From the NCBI GenBank assembly GCA_022827685.1, contig JAJEIH010000054.1, positions 1-64,000 of the forward strand: a DNA stretch of 64,000 nt, in the 5' to 3' direction. Position 1 is the stretch's first letter. The number at the start of each line of letters is the position of its first letter. The translations under genes and the position numbers were made by a program. The notes beneath the pieces were generated by a model. The model was not told where the DNA came from, did not search any database, and saw only the letters and a list, made by a program, of their open reading frames with translations. This DNA comes from Alphaproteobacteria bacterium. Lineage in GTDB: Bacteria; Pseudomonadota; Alphaproteobacteria; Bin95. This document shows positions 18,024-27,112 of this stretch, piece after piece.

Positions 18024-19184
18024 GTGCCCGACGGCAAGGAACCGATCTCCGTCCGGATCGCGCCGGCCATCGACGCGGTCCCCGCTGCAGATTGGGACGC
18101 CTGCGCCGGGGACGGGAACCCCTTCGTTTCCCATGCCTTCCTGAAGGCGCTGGAAGACGGCGGCGCCGTCGGGGCCGATACCGGCTGGCTGCCGCAGCAT
18201 CTGGTGGTCGAGGACGAAGCGGGCCGCGTGTCCGGCGTCGCCCCCTTCTACATGCGCGGCGACAGCTACGGGGAATATGTCTTCGACCATGGCTGGGCGC
18301 ATGCCTATGAGCGCGCGGGCGGGCGCTACTATCCCAAGCTGCTTTGCGGCGTGCCCTTCTCGCCGGTGCCGGGCCCGCGCCTTCTGGTGCGGCCGGGCGA
18401 TTTCGCGGAACAGGCCCGGGCGGCGCTCGCATCGGCGATGGTCGAAATCGGCAGGCGGGCCGGCGTGTCGTCGGTGCATGTCAACTTCCTGCCGAAGGAA
18501 GAGTGGGACTATCTGGGCGAGTTCGGTTTCCTGAAACGGCTCGGCCAGCAATATCACTGGCACAATGACGGCTACGGCACCTTCGACGATTTCCTGGCCG
18601 CGCTGAACTCGCGCAAGCGCAAGACCATCCGCAAGGAACGCCGCACGCTGGAGGAATGGGGCCTCACCTTCGAGGCGCTCACCGGCGGCGACCTCAGGGA
18701 GGAGCACTGGGACACCTTCTTCCGCTTCTACCGCAACACGGTGGACCGGAAATGGGGCGGCGCCTACCTCACGCGCGACTTCTTCTTCCGCCTGCACGAG
18801 ACCATGGCGGACAACACGGTGCTGATCGTCGGCCGGCGCGAAGGCAGAATCGTCTGCGGCGCGCTCAACATGCGCGGCGCGGACGCGCTCTACGGGCGCA
18901 ATTGGGGCTGCGACACGCGCTTCCGCTTCCTGCATTTCGAGGCCTGCTACTACCAGGCCATCGACTACGCGATCCGCGAGGGCCTCCAGCGGGTCGAAGC
19001 CGGCGCGCAGGGCCAGCACAAGATCCAGCGCGGCTATGTCCCCGTCGAGACCTACAGCGCGCACTGGATCGCCGACCGCAATTTCCGCCGCGCGGTCGCG
19101 GACTATCTGGAGCGCGAGCGCGACGCTGTCGGCGACGAAATCGAGTTCCTCGCCGACTTCACGCCGTTCCGGAAAGAGGGATAG
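18024..19184 (+). CDS. COG3146 (DUF482) GNAT-fold acyltransferase
   Basis: A 386-residue protein of the COG3146 family, which has a GNAT-like, FemAB-related fold. Typical stretches are NPFVSHAFLKALEDGGAV, HGWAHAYERAGGRYYPKLL, PFSPVPGPRLL, HWHNDGYGTFDDFLAAL, RKRKTIRKER and FEACYYQAIDYAI. Conserved across proteobacteria with no settled substrate; an amino- or acyl-transfer to a peptide or envelope component has been proposed for the fold. The start is GTG seven bases after the ridA stop; no ATG is in a suitable place. Confidence 0.82.
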   Translation: MPDGKEPISVRIAPAIDAVPAADWDACAGDGNPFVSHAFLKALEDGGAVGADTGWLPQHLVVEDEAGRVSGVAPFYMRGDSYGEYVFDHGWAHAYERAGGRYYPKLLCGVPFSPVPGPRLLVRPGDFAEQARAALASAMVEIGRRAGVSSVHVNFLPKEEWDYLGEFGFLKRLGQQYHWHNDGYGTFDDFLAALNSRKRKTIRKERRTLEEWGLTFEALTGGDLREEHWDTFFRFYRNTVDRKWGGAYLTRDFFFRLHETMADNTVLIVGRREGRIVCGALNMRGADALYGRNWGCDTRFRFLHFEACYYQAIDYAIREGLQRVEAGAQGQHKIQRGYVPVETYSAHWIADRNFRRAVADYLERERDAVGDEIEFLADFTPFRKEG

Positions 19185-19281
19185 CCCTCAGGCGAGCCGG
19201 GCGAGGTGACGAAAGGAGCGCGACGGGAGGGGCCGCGTGCAACGCGAAACCGGCGGGCACAGATGTGCGAGGCCTGCAGGC

Positions 19282-20092
19282 TCAATTCCTGTTGAAGCCG
19301 AATTCCCCACGCGATTGCAAAACCCGCTTCCAGTGCGTTTCGCGTTCGACAATCATGGCGTTGGCAATACGGGCGGTATTGCTCTCCAGAAGCGAAAACC
19401 GGAAATGCTTCCGGCAATAGTCCAGACTGCGGTCCTTGAGCAATTTCTTCAGGTCGGCATTGTTGCCATGTCCGGTCGCGCTGTAGTCCCGCCAACGAGA
19501 CCAGATGCCCCCATCGCCGTAAGCAGCCCCTACATACAGCCGCCCCGTTCCCGCGTCGGTAATCAGATAAACGCCCTTTGCGTTCTCCAAAGCACCGCGC
19601 CAATCGGGCCGGTCGCCGCGGATCAGCGATTCCAGTTCGCCGAAACCGATGTCGATCCAGTCATGACCCCGGAAAATCGATCCCGGAATACTCCTCCCTC
19701 AAAATTTCGCTGACTGTAAACTCGTGTAGCCGTTTCTCAAATTTCACACGAGTTCCCCGTTGGCGGTAAGGAGAATGCAGTTTGAGGCGCCCGATAAAGT
19801 CGCGACCCTGTTCGGTCAGGATTACGACGTATTTGTCCGGCCACCGCTCCATGACTTCCCACACGCCGCCGAACAACCAGATTTTAGGCTCCCGATAGAA
19901 ATCGATCACAGAGAAGATATACCGGCGGTTGAACTCGTCTCTGTCAGGTCGCCACTCCTGCCATCCTTGCCATTCTTCCCGGCTGCGAACGAAAACGTCG
20001 AGCGGTTGCTCGAATCCGTTGTAGCGGGCGAAGTGCAGCTTGTAGAGAGCCGGCTCCCGTATCGGCCAAATGTCGGTGAGATGAATCGCCAT
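19282..20092 (-). pseudogene. GIY-YIG nuclease family gene split by a one-base frameshift
   Basis: The N-terminal part (19661-20092, 143 residues, MAIHLTDIWPIREPALYKLH to DFPGS) and the C-terminal GIY-YIG part (19282-19590, 102 residues with GVYLITDAGTGRLYVG, GIWSRWRDY and IVERETHW) are the two halves of a known type of single protein of about 270 residues. Reading on past the stop in the next frame restores HDWIDIGFGELESLIRGDRP and joins the second half without a gap. The expected TATGAC reads TCATGAC on the minus strand, so one extra base near 19665 explains it. Both domains look otherwise intact, so the lesion is recent, a base-call error, or a programmed shift. It begins six bases past the valS stop. 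Confidence 0.85.
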
Positions 20093-20098
20093 ACGCCC

Positions 20099-22720
20099 TC
20101 AGCCCAGCCGGGCGAGCGCCCCTTCCAGCGCCGCGCGCTGGCCGGCGAGTTCGCTGCGCTGCTCCCGCTGGTCCTCGACCACTTCGGCCGGCGCGCGGGA
20201 GAGGAACCGCTCATTGCCGAGCTTGCCGTCGATGCCGGAGATCCGCGCATCGATCTTCGCAACCTCGCGGTCCAGCCGTTCGCGCTCCTTGTCGAAGTCG
20301 ATCACCTCGGCGAGCTTCAGCGCCACCGTTGCGCCCGGCAGGGCCACCTCGACCGAACCCTCCGGCGCCGGGCCATCCGACAGGCTTTCCAGCCGCGCCA
20401 GCCGGAGTATCTGCGGCGCGTTGCGCGCAGCGCGGGCGGCGGTCTCCCCGTCGGCGCCGACAAGCGCGGCGTCGATCTTCGCGCCCGCCGGGACATTGAG
20501 CTCGGACCGCACGCGGCGGACCTCGGAGATCAGCTGGATGGTCCAGCCGATCTCGCCCGGCGGCTCGCCCGCTTCGTCATCGGGCCAGGCCGCGCCGATC
20601 AGCCCGCCTTCCACCAGCCCGAGCGCCTCGTTCAACTCCTCGGTCACGAACGGCATCAGCGGATGCAGCATCCGCAGGACGCGGTCCAGCACCCAGGCGG
20701 CGGCGGCGCGGGTCTCTTCCGCGGCCTCGCCGCCCTCGGCGAAAACCGGCTTGGCGAACTCGATGAACCAGTCGCAGAACTCGCCCCAGACGAAGCGGTA
20801 GAGCACGTCCGCCACCTCGTTGAAGCGGTAGGCGTCCATCGCCGCCTCCACCTGCCGGCGCGTCTCGACGGTCCGGGCGACGATCCAGCGGTTCAGCGTC
20901 TGCTCGACGCCGGCGGGATCGAATCCGGGCCGGGGGGCGCAGCCGTTCATCTCGCAGAAGCGCGCGGCGTTCCAGAGCTTGGTGGTGAAGTTGCGGTAGC
21001 CTGCGACCCGGCTTTCGGAGAGCTTGATGTCGCGGCCGGGCGCGGCGAGCGCGGCCAGCGTGAACCGCAGCGCATCGGCCCCGTAGCTCGCGCACATGTC
21101 CAGCGGGTCGATGATGTTGCCCTTGGACTTGGACATCTTGGCGCCGTGCTGGTCGCGCACGAGCGCATGGATATAGACGGTGCGGAACGGCACATCGCCC
21201 ATGAAGTGCAGGCCCATCATCATCATCCGGGCGACCCAGAAGAAGATGATGTCGAAGCCCGTCACCAGAACGTCGCCGGGATAGTAGCGCTTGAGTTCCG
21301 GCACGGCTTCGGGCCAGCCCAGCGTCGAGAACGGCCAGAGCGCGGAGGAGAACCAGGTGTCGAGCACATCCGGGTCCTGCAGCAGTTCCACGTCCGGCCC
21401 GAAACGCGCCTCGGCCTCGGCCCTCGCCCCGGCCTCGGTCTCCGCCACGAACACCGAGCCCTCGGGACCGTACCAGGCCGGAATCCGGTGCCCCCACCAG
21501 AGCTGGCGCGAGATGCACCAGGGCTGGATGTTGCGCATCCACTCGAAATAGGTCTTGGCCCAGTTTTCCGGCACGAAGCGCGTGCGCCCGGTCTCGACCG
21601 CCTCGATCGCCGGTTTCGCCAGGGTCGCGGCGTCGGCATACCACTGTTCCGTCAGGTACGGCTCGATGGGCACGCCGCCGCGGTCGCCATAGGGGACCGT
21701 GTGGCGGTGGCGCTCGACGCGCTCCAGGACGCCCGCCGTTTCCAGATCGGCGACCACCCGCTCGCGCGCGGTAAACCGCTCCAGGCCGCGATAGGCCTCC
21801 GGCACCGCGTCGTTCAGATGCGCGGTCCGGTCGAAGATGTTGACGGTCTCCAGCCCGTGCCGCCGCCCGACCTCGAAGTCGTTGAAGTCGTGCGCCGGCG
21901 TGATCTTGACCGCGCCGGAGCCCTGTTCCGGGTCGGCATGGGCGTCGGCCACGATGGGAATGCGCCGGCCCACCAGCGGCAGGATGCAATGGCCGCCGAC
22001 CAGGTGGCGGTAGCGCAGGTCGTCCGGATGCACCGCCACGCCCGTATCGCCCAGCATCGTCTCGGGCCGCGTCGTGGCGACGGTCAGGCTCTCGCCTTCG
22101 CGGCCTTCGACGGGATAGCGGATATACCAGAGATGGCCGTCGGTCTCGGTCTGCTGCACCTCCAGGTCCGAGATCGCGGTCTCCAGCGCCGGGTCCCAGT
22201 TCACCAGCCGTTGGTCCTTGTAGATCAGGCCTTCGCGGTAAAGCTGCACGAAGACCCTGATGACCGCTTTCGACAGGCCCTCATCCATGGTGAAACGCTC
22301 GCGCGCCCAGTCGGCTGACGCGCCGAGCGAACGCAGCTGGCGGGTGATCTGCCCGCCCGATTCCGCCTTCCACTCCCAGACCCGGTCCAGGAACTTCCCG
22401 CGTCCGAGATCGGTCCGCTTGAGGCCTTCCTCGTCGAGCTGGCGTTCCACCACCATTTGCGTCGCGATTCCGGCATGGTCCGTGCCGGGCTGCCAGAGCG
22501 CGTCCCGGCCTCTCATGCGCTGGTAGCGGATCAGGATGTCCTGCAGCGTGAAGGTCAGGCCGTGGCCCATATGCAGGCTGCCGGTGACATTCGGCGGCGG
22601 CATCATGATCGTGTAGGGCCGGGCGTCCGCCCTCACGCCCGCGGCAAAGGCGCCGGCGCGTTCCCAGGCGTCATAGCGCGGCGCTTCCACCGCGTCCGAA
22701 CGGTAGGTCTTCTCCAGCAT
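20099..22720 (-). CDS. valS: Valyl-tRNA synthetase
   Basis: An 873-residue class I aminoacyl-tRNA synthetase charging tRNA-Val. The HIGH motif is HMGHG (His50-His53) within PPPNVTGSLHMGHG, and the second signature is KMSKSKGN after RDQHGA. The editing domain (TTRPETMLGDTGVAVHPDD, DHAGIATQ) is intact, and the C-terminus has the Glu/Arg-rich coiled-coil arm (DKERERLDREVAKIDARI). Full length for the family. Last gene of a pcm-tolC-popZ-valS run, an alphaproteobacterial order, followed by the GIY-YIG gene. Confidence 0.98.
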   Translation of the reverse strand: MLEKTYRSDAVEAPRYDAWERAGAFAAGVRADARPYTIMMPPPNVTGSLHMGHGLTFTLQDILIRYQRMRGRDALWQPGTDHAGIATQMVVERQLDEEGLKRTDLGRGKFLDRVWEWKAESGGQITRQLRSLGASADWARERFTMDEGLSKAVIRVFVQLYREGLIYKDQRLVNWDPALETAISDLEVQQTETDGHLWYIRYPVEGREGESLTVATTRPETMLGDTGVAVHPDDLRYRHLVGGHCILPLVGRRIPIVADAHADPEQGSGAVKITPAHDFNDFEVGRRHGLETVNIFDRTAHLNDAVPEAYRGLERFTARERVVADLETAGVLERVERHRHTVPYGDRGGVPIEPYLTEQWYADAATLAKPAIEAVETGRTRFVPENWAKTYFEWMRNIQPWCISRQLWWGHRIPAWYGPEGSVFVAETEAGARAEAEARFGPDVELLQDPDVLDTWFSSALWPFSTLGWPEAVPELKRYYPGDVLVTGFDIIFFWVARMMMMGLHFMGDVPFRTVYIHALVRDQHGAKMSKSKGNIIDPLDMCASYGADALRFTLAALAAPGRDIKLSESRVAGYRNFTTKLWNAARFCEMNGCAPRPGFDPAGVEQTLNRWIVARTVETRRQVEAAMDAYRFNEVADVLYRFVWGEFCDWFIEFAKPVFAEGGEAAEETRAAAAWVLDRVLRMLHPLMPFVTEELNEALGLVEGGLIGAAWPDDEAGEPPGEIGWTIQLISEVRRVRSELNVPAGAKIDAALVGADGETAARAARNAPQILRLARLESLSDGPAPEGSVEVALPGATVALKLAEVIDFDKERERLDREVAKIDARISGIDGKLGNERFLSRAPAEVVEDQREQRSELAGQRAALEGALARLG

Positions 22721-22755
22721 GCGGAATCCGCTCTATCGGATGGGGAAAAGGCCCG

Positions 22756-23202
22756 TCAGCGCCTGCCGGACCGCGACAGGCGTTGAATCTCCTCTTCGAC
22801 CAGACGCTCCACGATGTCGGGCAGATGCCTGTCCAGCCATTCGTTGAGCATCGGCTTCAGCATGGCGCGGACCATATCCTCTATGGTCTCGCCGCCTTCG
22901 CTGACGGGCAGCCGCCTCGCGGCGGTTTCGTCCTCTTCGACCGCCTGCGCCAGACCGGCGAACGCCTCTGCCGAAGCGGCCGCCGCGGAGGTCGAAACCA
23001 GTTCCTCGTCTCCGGCGCCCGCTTCCGCGCCGCCTTCCGGCGGCACCTCGTCCGTGAGTTCGAGAATGTCGTCGTCCGGGTCCCGCTGTGCGGAGCCTGC
23101 GTTTTGCGTTTCGTCGGAGACGGCCTTGCCGATGGATGCCATGATTTCCTCCATGGTCCGCTCGTCCTCGCCGCGTCCGGCGCCGCCGGCAGGATCGGTC
23201 AT
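22756..23202 (-). CDS. popZ: PopZ-like polar organizing protein (DUF2497)
   Basis: A 148-residue acidic protein. The N-terminal MEEIMASIGKAVSDE helix, a disordered Pro/Glu/Asp-rich middle and the C-terminal helix TIEDMVRAMLKPMLNEWLDRHLPDIVERLVEEEIQRLSR give the PopZ/DUF2497 layout. In Caulobacter PopZ condenses at the pole and tethers the ParB-parS centromere and signalling proteins. The start ATG overlaps the tolC stop (ATGA) and has GGGAG upstream. Strong sign of an alphaproteobacterium. Confidence 0.9.
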   Translation of the reverse strand: MTDPAGGAGRGEDERTMEEIMASIGKAVSDETQNAGSAQRDPDDDILELTDEVPPEGGAEAGAGDEELVSTSAAAASAEAFAGLAQAVEEDETAARRLPVSEGGETIEDMVRAMLKPMLNEWLDRHLPDIVERLVEEEIQRLSRSGRR

Positions 23203-24593
23203 TTTTCCCGGCTCCCGCTGAATATCGCGCCCGGGTCCCACCGGAGAGTGCGGACACGGTCATAGTTCGCGCGGAAATCGTAAGGCGACACGGGCACCTG
23301 CTGGACCTCGGCGGTCAGGCGGCCCATCGCCGCAGCCAACTGGTAGCTCGCGACCGCTTCCGAGCGCTTCGTGCGCACGACATTCACGCGGGCGTCCAGA
23401 AGGTCCTGCTCCGCGTCCAGAACGTCGAGCAGGGTGCGGGTGCCGACCTCGGCTTCCTGCTGCAGGCCGTCCAGCGCGATCTCCGAGGCCCGGACCTCGG
23501 TGGACAGCGACTCCAGCCGTGCGCGGGCCGAGGCGAGGTTCTCCCATGCCCTGACCGCCTGCTCGACGGCGATGCGGCGGTGGTTTTCGGTTGCGGCCCG
23601 CAGGCGCGAGGCGGTTTCAATGGCCGCTCGGCGGCGCGACGCGACGCTTCCGGCTTCATAGAGGGGCACCGACACCACGGCCGATATGACGGCGTCGTTG
23701 TTCCTGTTGTCCCGCCCCCCGGCATCTCTTCGATGCGTGACACTGCCGACAAGGTTGACCGTCGGCAGCAATTCGCTGCGGATCGCCTCCACATCCTCAA
23801 GCGCCGCGCGCTGTTCGTACGAAGCGGCCACCACGTCCGGATTATCCTGCGCCGCGGCTTCAACAGCCTCTTCCTTCGCCTCGGGAATGCCCGCCAGCAT
23901 GGGCGGCTCCTCCAGCCGTTCCGGGAGGTCGCCGACCACACGCTGGTAACCGGCCCGCGACGCCTCCAGTTGGCCCGCTGCACCCGCGCGCTCCGCGATG
24001 GCGCGCGCCAGGCGAGCTTCCGCCTGCGCGACATCGGTGCGCGTGACCTCGCCAACCTCGAACTGGTCGCGCGCCGCCTGAAGGCGGCGGCGCAGCACGT
24101 TGACGTTGTTGACCGTCAGCTCCACCACGGCCTGATCGCGCACCACGTCCATGAACGCAATGCCGGTGCTGAGGAAAACGGCCTGCTCGACGGAGGTGAG
24201 CCGCGCCCGCTGGGCGGAGACGCGATGTTTCGCTCCCTGCAACCGGGCGGCGGTCTGCTGCCCCTTGTAAAGCGGCTGCCTCGCCTCGAGTTCCAGGGTT
24301 GCGGGACGGCGTTTCTCGGAAATGTCCGGGCGCCCGGCCGGAGTCTTGGTGTCATAGTGTCCGAAACCGGCGCTGCCGCGCGCCGTCACCGTCGGCCGCC
24401 AGCCGGACAGCGCCTGCGGCACGCCCTCGTCCGTTGCGCGCAGGCGCGCGCGCTCCGCTTCGAGTTGCGGGTTCGCGGCATAGGCCTTGGCCATCGCCTC
24501 CAGCAGCGTGTCGCCGGCCGCCGCCTGGGGCAGGGCGAGCGCCAGCGCCGCGGCGGCGGAAAGAGCGGCAAATCGGACCCGTCGGGCGCTCAA
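23199..24593 (-). CDS. tolC: TolC family outer-membrane efflux protein
   Basis: A 464-residue TolC-like protein. A signal peptide (RRVRFAALSAAAALALALPQAAAG, cleavage near residue 27) is followed by two repeats of the outer-membrane efflux domain, with long helices such as QAEARLARAIAERAGAAGQL and STEVRASEIALDGLQQEAEVGTRTLLDVLDAEQDLLDARV; the last is the TolC hallmark. The start is TTG overlapping the pcm stop, with AGGAG eight bases upstream. Acts as the outer-membrane exit duct for drug pumps and type I secretion; the HlyD/MFS pair at 5427-7855 could use it. Confidence 0.92.
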   Translation of the reverse strand: MSARRVRFAALSAAAALALALPQAAAGDTLLEAMAKAYAANPQLEAERARLRATDEGVPQALSGWRPTVTARGSAGFGHYDTKTPAGRPDISEKRRPATLELEARQPLYKGQQTAARLQGAKHRVSAQRARLTSVEQAVFLSTGIAFMDVVRDQAVVELTVNNVNVLRRRLQAARDQFEVGEVTRTDVAQAEARLARAIAERAGAAGQLEASRAGYQRVVGDLPERLEEPPMLAGIPEAKEEAVEAAAQDNPDVVAASYEQRAALEDVEAIRSELLPTVNLVGSVTHRRDAGGRDNRNNDAVISAVVSVPLYEAGSVASRRRAAIETASRLRAATENHRRIAVEQAVRAWENLASARARLESLSTEVRASEIALDGLQQEAEVGTRTLLDVLDAEQDLLDARVNVVRTKRSEAVASYQLAAAMGRLTAEVQQVPVSPYDFRANYDRVRTLRWDPGAIFSGSREK

Positions 24594-25243
24594 AACACGA
24601 ACTCCTGCCTGGGCTCGAAGCCCGCAACATAGGGGGTGCCGGCATCGAAGACGGTGCGCGACGACACCACGCCGCCCCGTTTCGTAAAGACTTCCGCCCG
24701 GCCAAGCCCGCCGCCGGACCGCACCACCGCGGCGAGCCGCCCGCCTTCCGCCAGCTGGTCCAGCAGGGCCGCCGGAACGGATGCGACGGCGCCCTGGATG
24801 ACAATGAGATTGAACGGCGCCTCCTCCGGGCAGCCCGCCTCCAGCGGCCCTTCGACCACCAGGACATTGTCGCTGCCCGCCTCGGCGAGCGCCTTGCGGG
24901 CGTCTTCCGCGAGTCCCGCGTCGCTTTCCAGGGCCACGACCGCGCTCGCGATCCGGCCCAGAACGGCGCTCGAATAACCGAGCCCGGCGCCGATATCGAG
25001 CACATAGTCGTCCGGCCCGGGCTCGGCGCACTGCACCAGGCGCGCGAAGACCATCGGCTCGACCAGAACGCGGCCCCGGAACGCAAGGTCCTCGTCCACA
25101 TAAGCGACCGGCTTCAGCGCGATCGGAGCGAACTCCTCGCGCGCCACATTGCCCATTGCATCCAGCAAAGACGAATTCGTGACCCGGCCGGCCCGCAACT
25201 GGCATTCCACCATATTCGCCCTTTGGACGACAAATTCGCTCAT
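24590..25243 (-). CDS. pcm: Protein-L-isoaspartate O-methyltransferase
   Basis: A 217-residue SAM-dependent methyltransferase. N-terminus MVECQLRAGRVTNSSLLDAM and VAREEFAP match the PCMT family, and motif I is VLDIGAGLGYSSAVLG. It repairs or marks isoaspartyl residues in damaged proteins. The family's usual YEDLALPIG block reads YVDEDLAFRGRVLVEPM, typical of the alphaproteobacterial branch found upstream of tolC. First gene of the pcm-tolC-popZ-valS run. Its promoter should lie in the 175 bp shared with the divergent ybjN-like gene. Confidence 0.92.
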   Translation of the reverse strand: MSEFVVQRANMVECQLRAGRVTNSSLLDAMGNVAREEFAPIALKPVAYVDEDLAFRGRVLVEPMVFARLVQCAEPGPDDYVLDIGAGLGYSSAVLGRIASAVVALESDAGLAEDARKALAEAGSDNVLVVEGPLEAGCPEEAPFNLIVIQGAVASVPAALLDQLAEGGRLAAVVRSGGGLGRAEVFTKRGGVVSSRTVFDAGTPYVAGFEPRQEFVF

Positions 25244-25418
25244 CGCCGCATGCCTGCTTCCCGATTTCGCTGAATATAGCCCGTCCTGCGGGCATGACAA
25301 CGCCATGCGCCTCCTGGCCGGGTCCACTTTTTGTCTGCCCGGAAAGACCCGGGCTTTTCCACAAATTGCGGTTTTAGATCATTGGCAATACGACATATTG
25401 TGCTGTATTGGAGGGCCC

Positions 25419-25913
25419 ATGTTCGAGCGAAGAACTTTTGCCGAGGCCCCGAACCCGATCGATCTGGTCGAAGACATCGTTCGGGCGCGCGACTGGGCCT
25501 ACAGCCGGGACGATTCACGAACGCTCTCGGCCGAACTCCCGGGAAGCTGGGGCGAGACCTCCGTTTGCGCGGCCTGGCACAAGCCGCCCGCCGTCATGCA
25601 GATTGCCGCAGCATGCCGGCTGCCGGTGCCTCTGGACGGGCAGAATGCGCTGCTGGAAATGCTCGCCTATGCCAACGATATCCTGGAAATCGGGCATTTC
25701 TGCTTCGAACGCGACGCCGGGGCGCTCTGCTTCCGCCACGCCATTCCGCTCCGCGGCGTTTCGGCCTCCAGGGAACTGGTGGAGGACATCCTGCTCGCCG
25801 CCACCAGCGGGCTGGACCAATTCTATCCGGCGTTCCAACATGCGTTATGGGGCGGCAAGTCGCCGGCGAAGGCCGTGGCGGCCGCGATGATCCATCCGAT
25901 GGGCGAGGCATGA
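25419..25913 (+). CDS. YbjN domain protein
   Basis: A 164-residue soluble protein with a YbjN (type III chaperone-like) fold: NPIDLVEDIVRARDWAYSRDD, then beta strands (ETSVCAAWHKPPAVMQIAAACRLPVP) and the C-terminal helix SASRELVEDILLAATSGLDQFYPAFQHAL. Function is not well defined; E. coli YbjN affects stress and motility. The ATG has GGAGG seven bases upstream. It overlaps proC by four bases (ATGA), the usual alphaproteobacterial pair. Confidence 0.85.
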   Translation: MFERRTFAEAPNPIDLVEDIVRARDWAYSRDDSRTLSAELPGSWGETSVCAAWHKPPAVMQIAAACRLPVPLDGQNALLEMLAYANDILEIGHFCFERDAGALCFRHAIPLRGVSASRELVEDILLAATSGLDQFYPAFQHALWGGKSPAKAVAAAMIHPMGEA

Positions 25914-26728
25914 GCACTCCTAATCTGATCCTTGTCGGCTGCGGCAAGATGGGCGGCGCACTGTTGACGGGCTGGCTGGAACAGCGTTTCGCCGACCAGA
26001 TCGTGGTCGTCGAACCGGAAGAGGCCGCGACGCGGGAATTTCAGGGCCGGCCCGGCGTCCACATCACGACGGCGCTCGAAAATGTCACCGACCGGATGCG
26101 CCCGGACGCGGTCATCTTCGCGGTCAAGCCCCAGGTGATGGGCGATGTGGTTCCGGCCTATTGCAGATATACCGGGCACGGGGCGCCCGTGTTCCTCTCG
26201 ATAGCCGCCGGGACCCCGGTCGCGTTCTTCGAGAAGGTTCTGGGCCGCGGCGCCGCCGTTGTCCGCGCCATGCCGAACACGCCGGCGGCGGTCGGGCGCG
26301 GCATCGCCGCCCTCACCGCAAACCGGGGCGTCGATCCCGCGCAAATGGCGCTCTGCCAGACGATCTGCGAGGCCGTTGGCGAGGTCGTCTGGCTGGGGGA
26401 CGAGGCGGCCATGGACGCGGTGACGGCCGTTTCCGGCAGCGGGCCGGCCTATGTCTTCCATCTGGTGGAGGCGCTCGCCGCGGCCGGCCAGCGCGAGGGG
26501 CTGCCGGCCGACATGGCGATGCGCCTCGCCCGCGCCACCGTTTCCGGGGCGGGCGAGCTGTTGAACCGGTCGCCCGAGAGCGCGGATGTGCTGAGGCGCA
26601 ATGTCACGAGTCCGGGCGGGACCACCGCCGCCGCCCTCGACGTGCTGATGGCGGACGACGGCATGGCCGCGCTGATGCGCCGCGCCGTCGCCGCGGCCGC
26701 CAGCCGTTCGCGGGAACTGGGCGGTTAG
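25910..26728 (+). CDS. proC: Pyrroline-5-carboxylate reductase
   Basis: A 272-residue NADPH-dependent reductase for the last step of proline synthesis. The Rossmann loop is LVGCGKMGGALL (8-19), the central block VVRAMPNTPAAVGRGIAAL, and the C-terminal dimer domain carries AVSGSGPAYVFHLVEAL and NVTSPGGTTAAAL. All family landmarks are present. Translationally coupled to the YbjN gene. Confidence 0.97.
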   Translation: MSTPNLILVGCGKMGGALLTGWLEQRFADQIVVVEPEEAATREFQGRPGVHITTALENVTDRMRPDAVIFAVKPQVMGDVVPAYCRYTGHGAPVFLSIAAGTPVAFFEKVLGRGAAVVRAMPNTPAAVGRGIAALTANRGVDPAQMALCQTICEAVGEVVWLGDEAAMDAVTAVSGSGPAYVFHLVEALAAAGQREGLPADMAMRLARATVSGAGELLNRSPESADVLRRNVTSPGGTTAAALDVLMADDGMAALMRRAVAAAASRSRELGG

Positions 26729-26806
26729 CCGGCGCTTGACCGGCCCGGGCGGCGTCCCTATACAGCCGCGTTCCGAACGAGACCGTTCCGGCAAGGAGTG
26801 AAGGCG

Positions 26807-27112
26807 ATGTCGCGGCGCTGCGCGATCACCGGCAAGGGCGTGATGACCGGCAACAATGTCAGCCACGCCAACAACAAGACCCGCCGGCGCTTTCTGCCGA
26901 ATGTGCAGTCCAGGACCCTGTTGAGCGAAGTCCTGGGCGAGGCGGTGCGGCTGCGGATCTCCGGCCACGGCCTGCGCACCGTGGAGCATAACGGCGGTCT
27001 CGACGCCTTCCTTCTCGGCCGCCCCGATTCGAAGCTGACGATCGAAGCCCGGCGCATCAAGCGCCGTATCGAGAAGGCGAAGGCCAAGCGCGAAGCCCGC
27101 GAGGCCGCCTAG
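26807..27112 (+). CDS. rpmB: 50S ribosomal protein L28
   Basis: A 101-residue basic protein beginning [29 protein letters not shown], the conserved L28 N-terminus. AAGGAG lies ten bases before this ATG; an in-frame GTG nine bases earlier overlaps that site and is rejected as the start. The C-terminus is extended and Lys/Arg-rich ([17 protein letters not shown]). Its stop overlaps that of the convergent purA by three bases. Confidence 0.97.
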   Translation: MSRRCAITGKGVMTGNNVSHANNKTRRRFLPNVQSRTLLSEVLGEAVRLRISGHGLRTVEHNGGLDAFLLGRPDSKLTIEARRIKRRIEKAKAKREAREAA

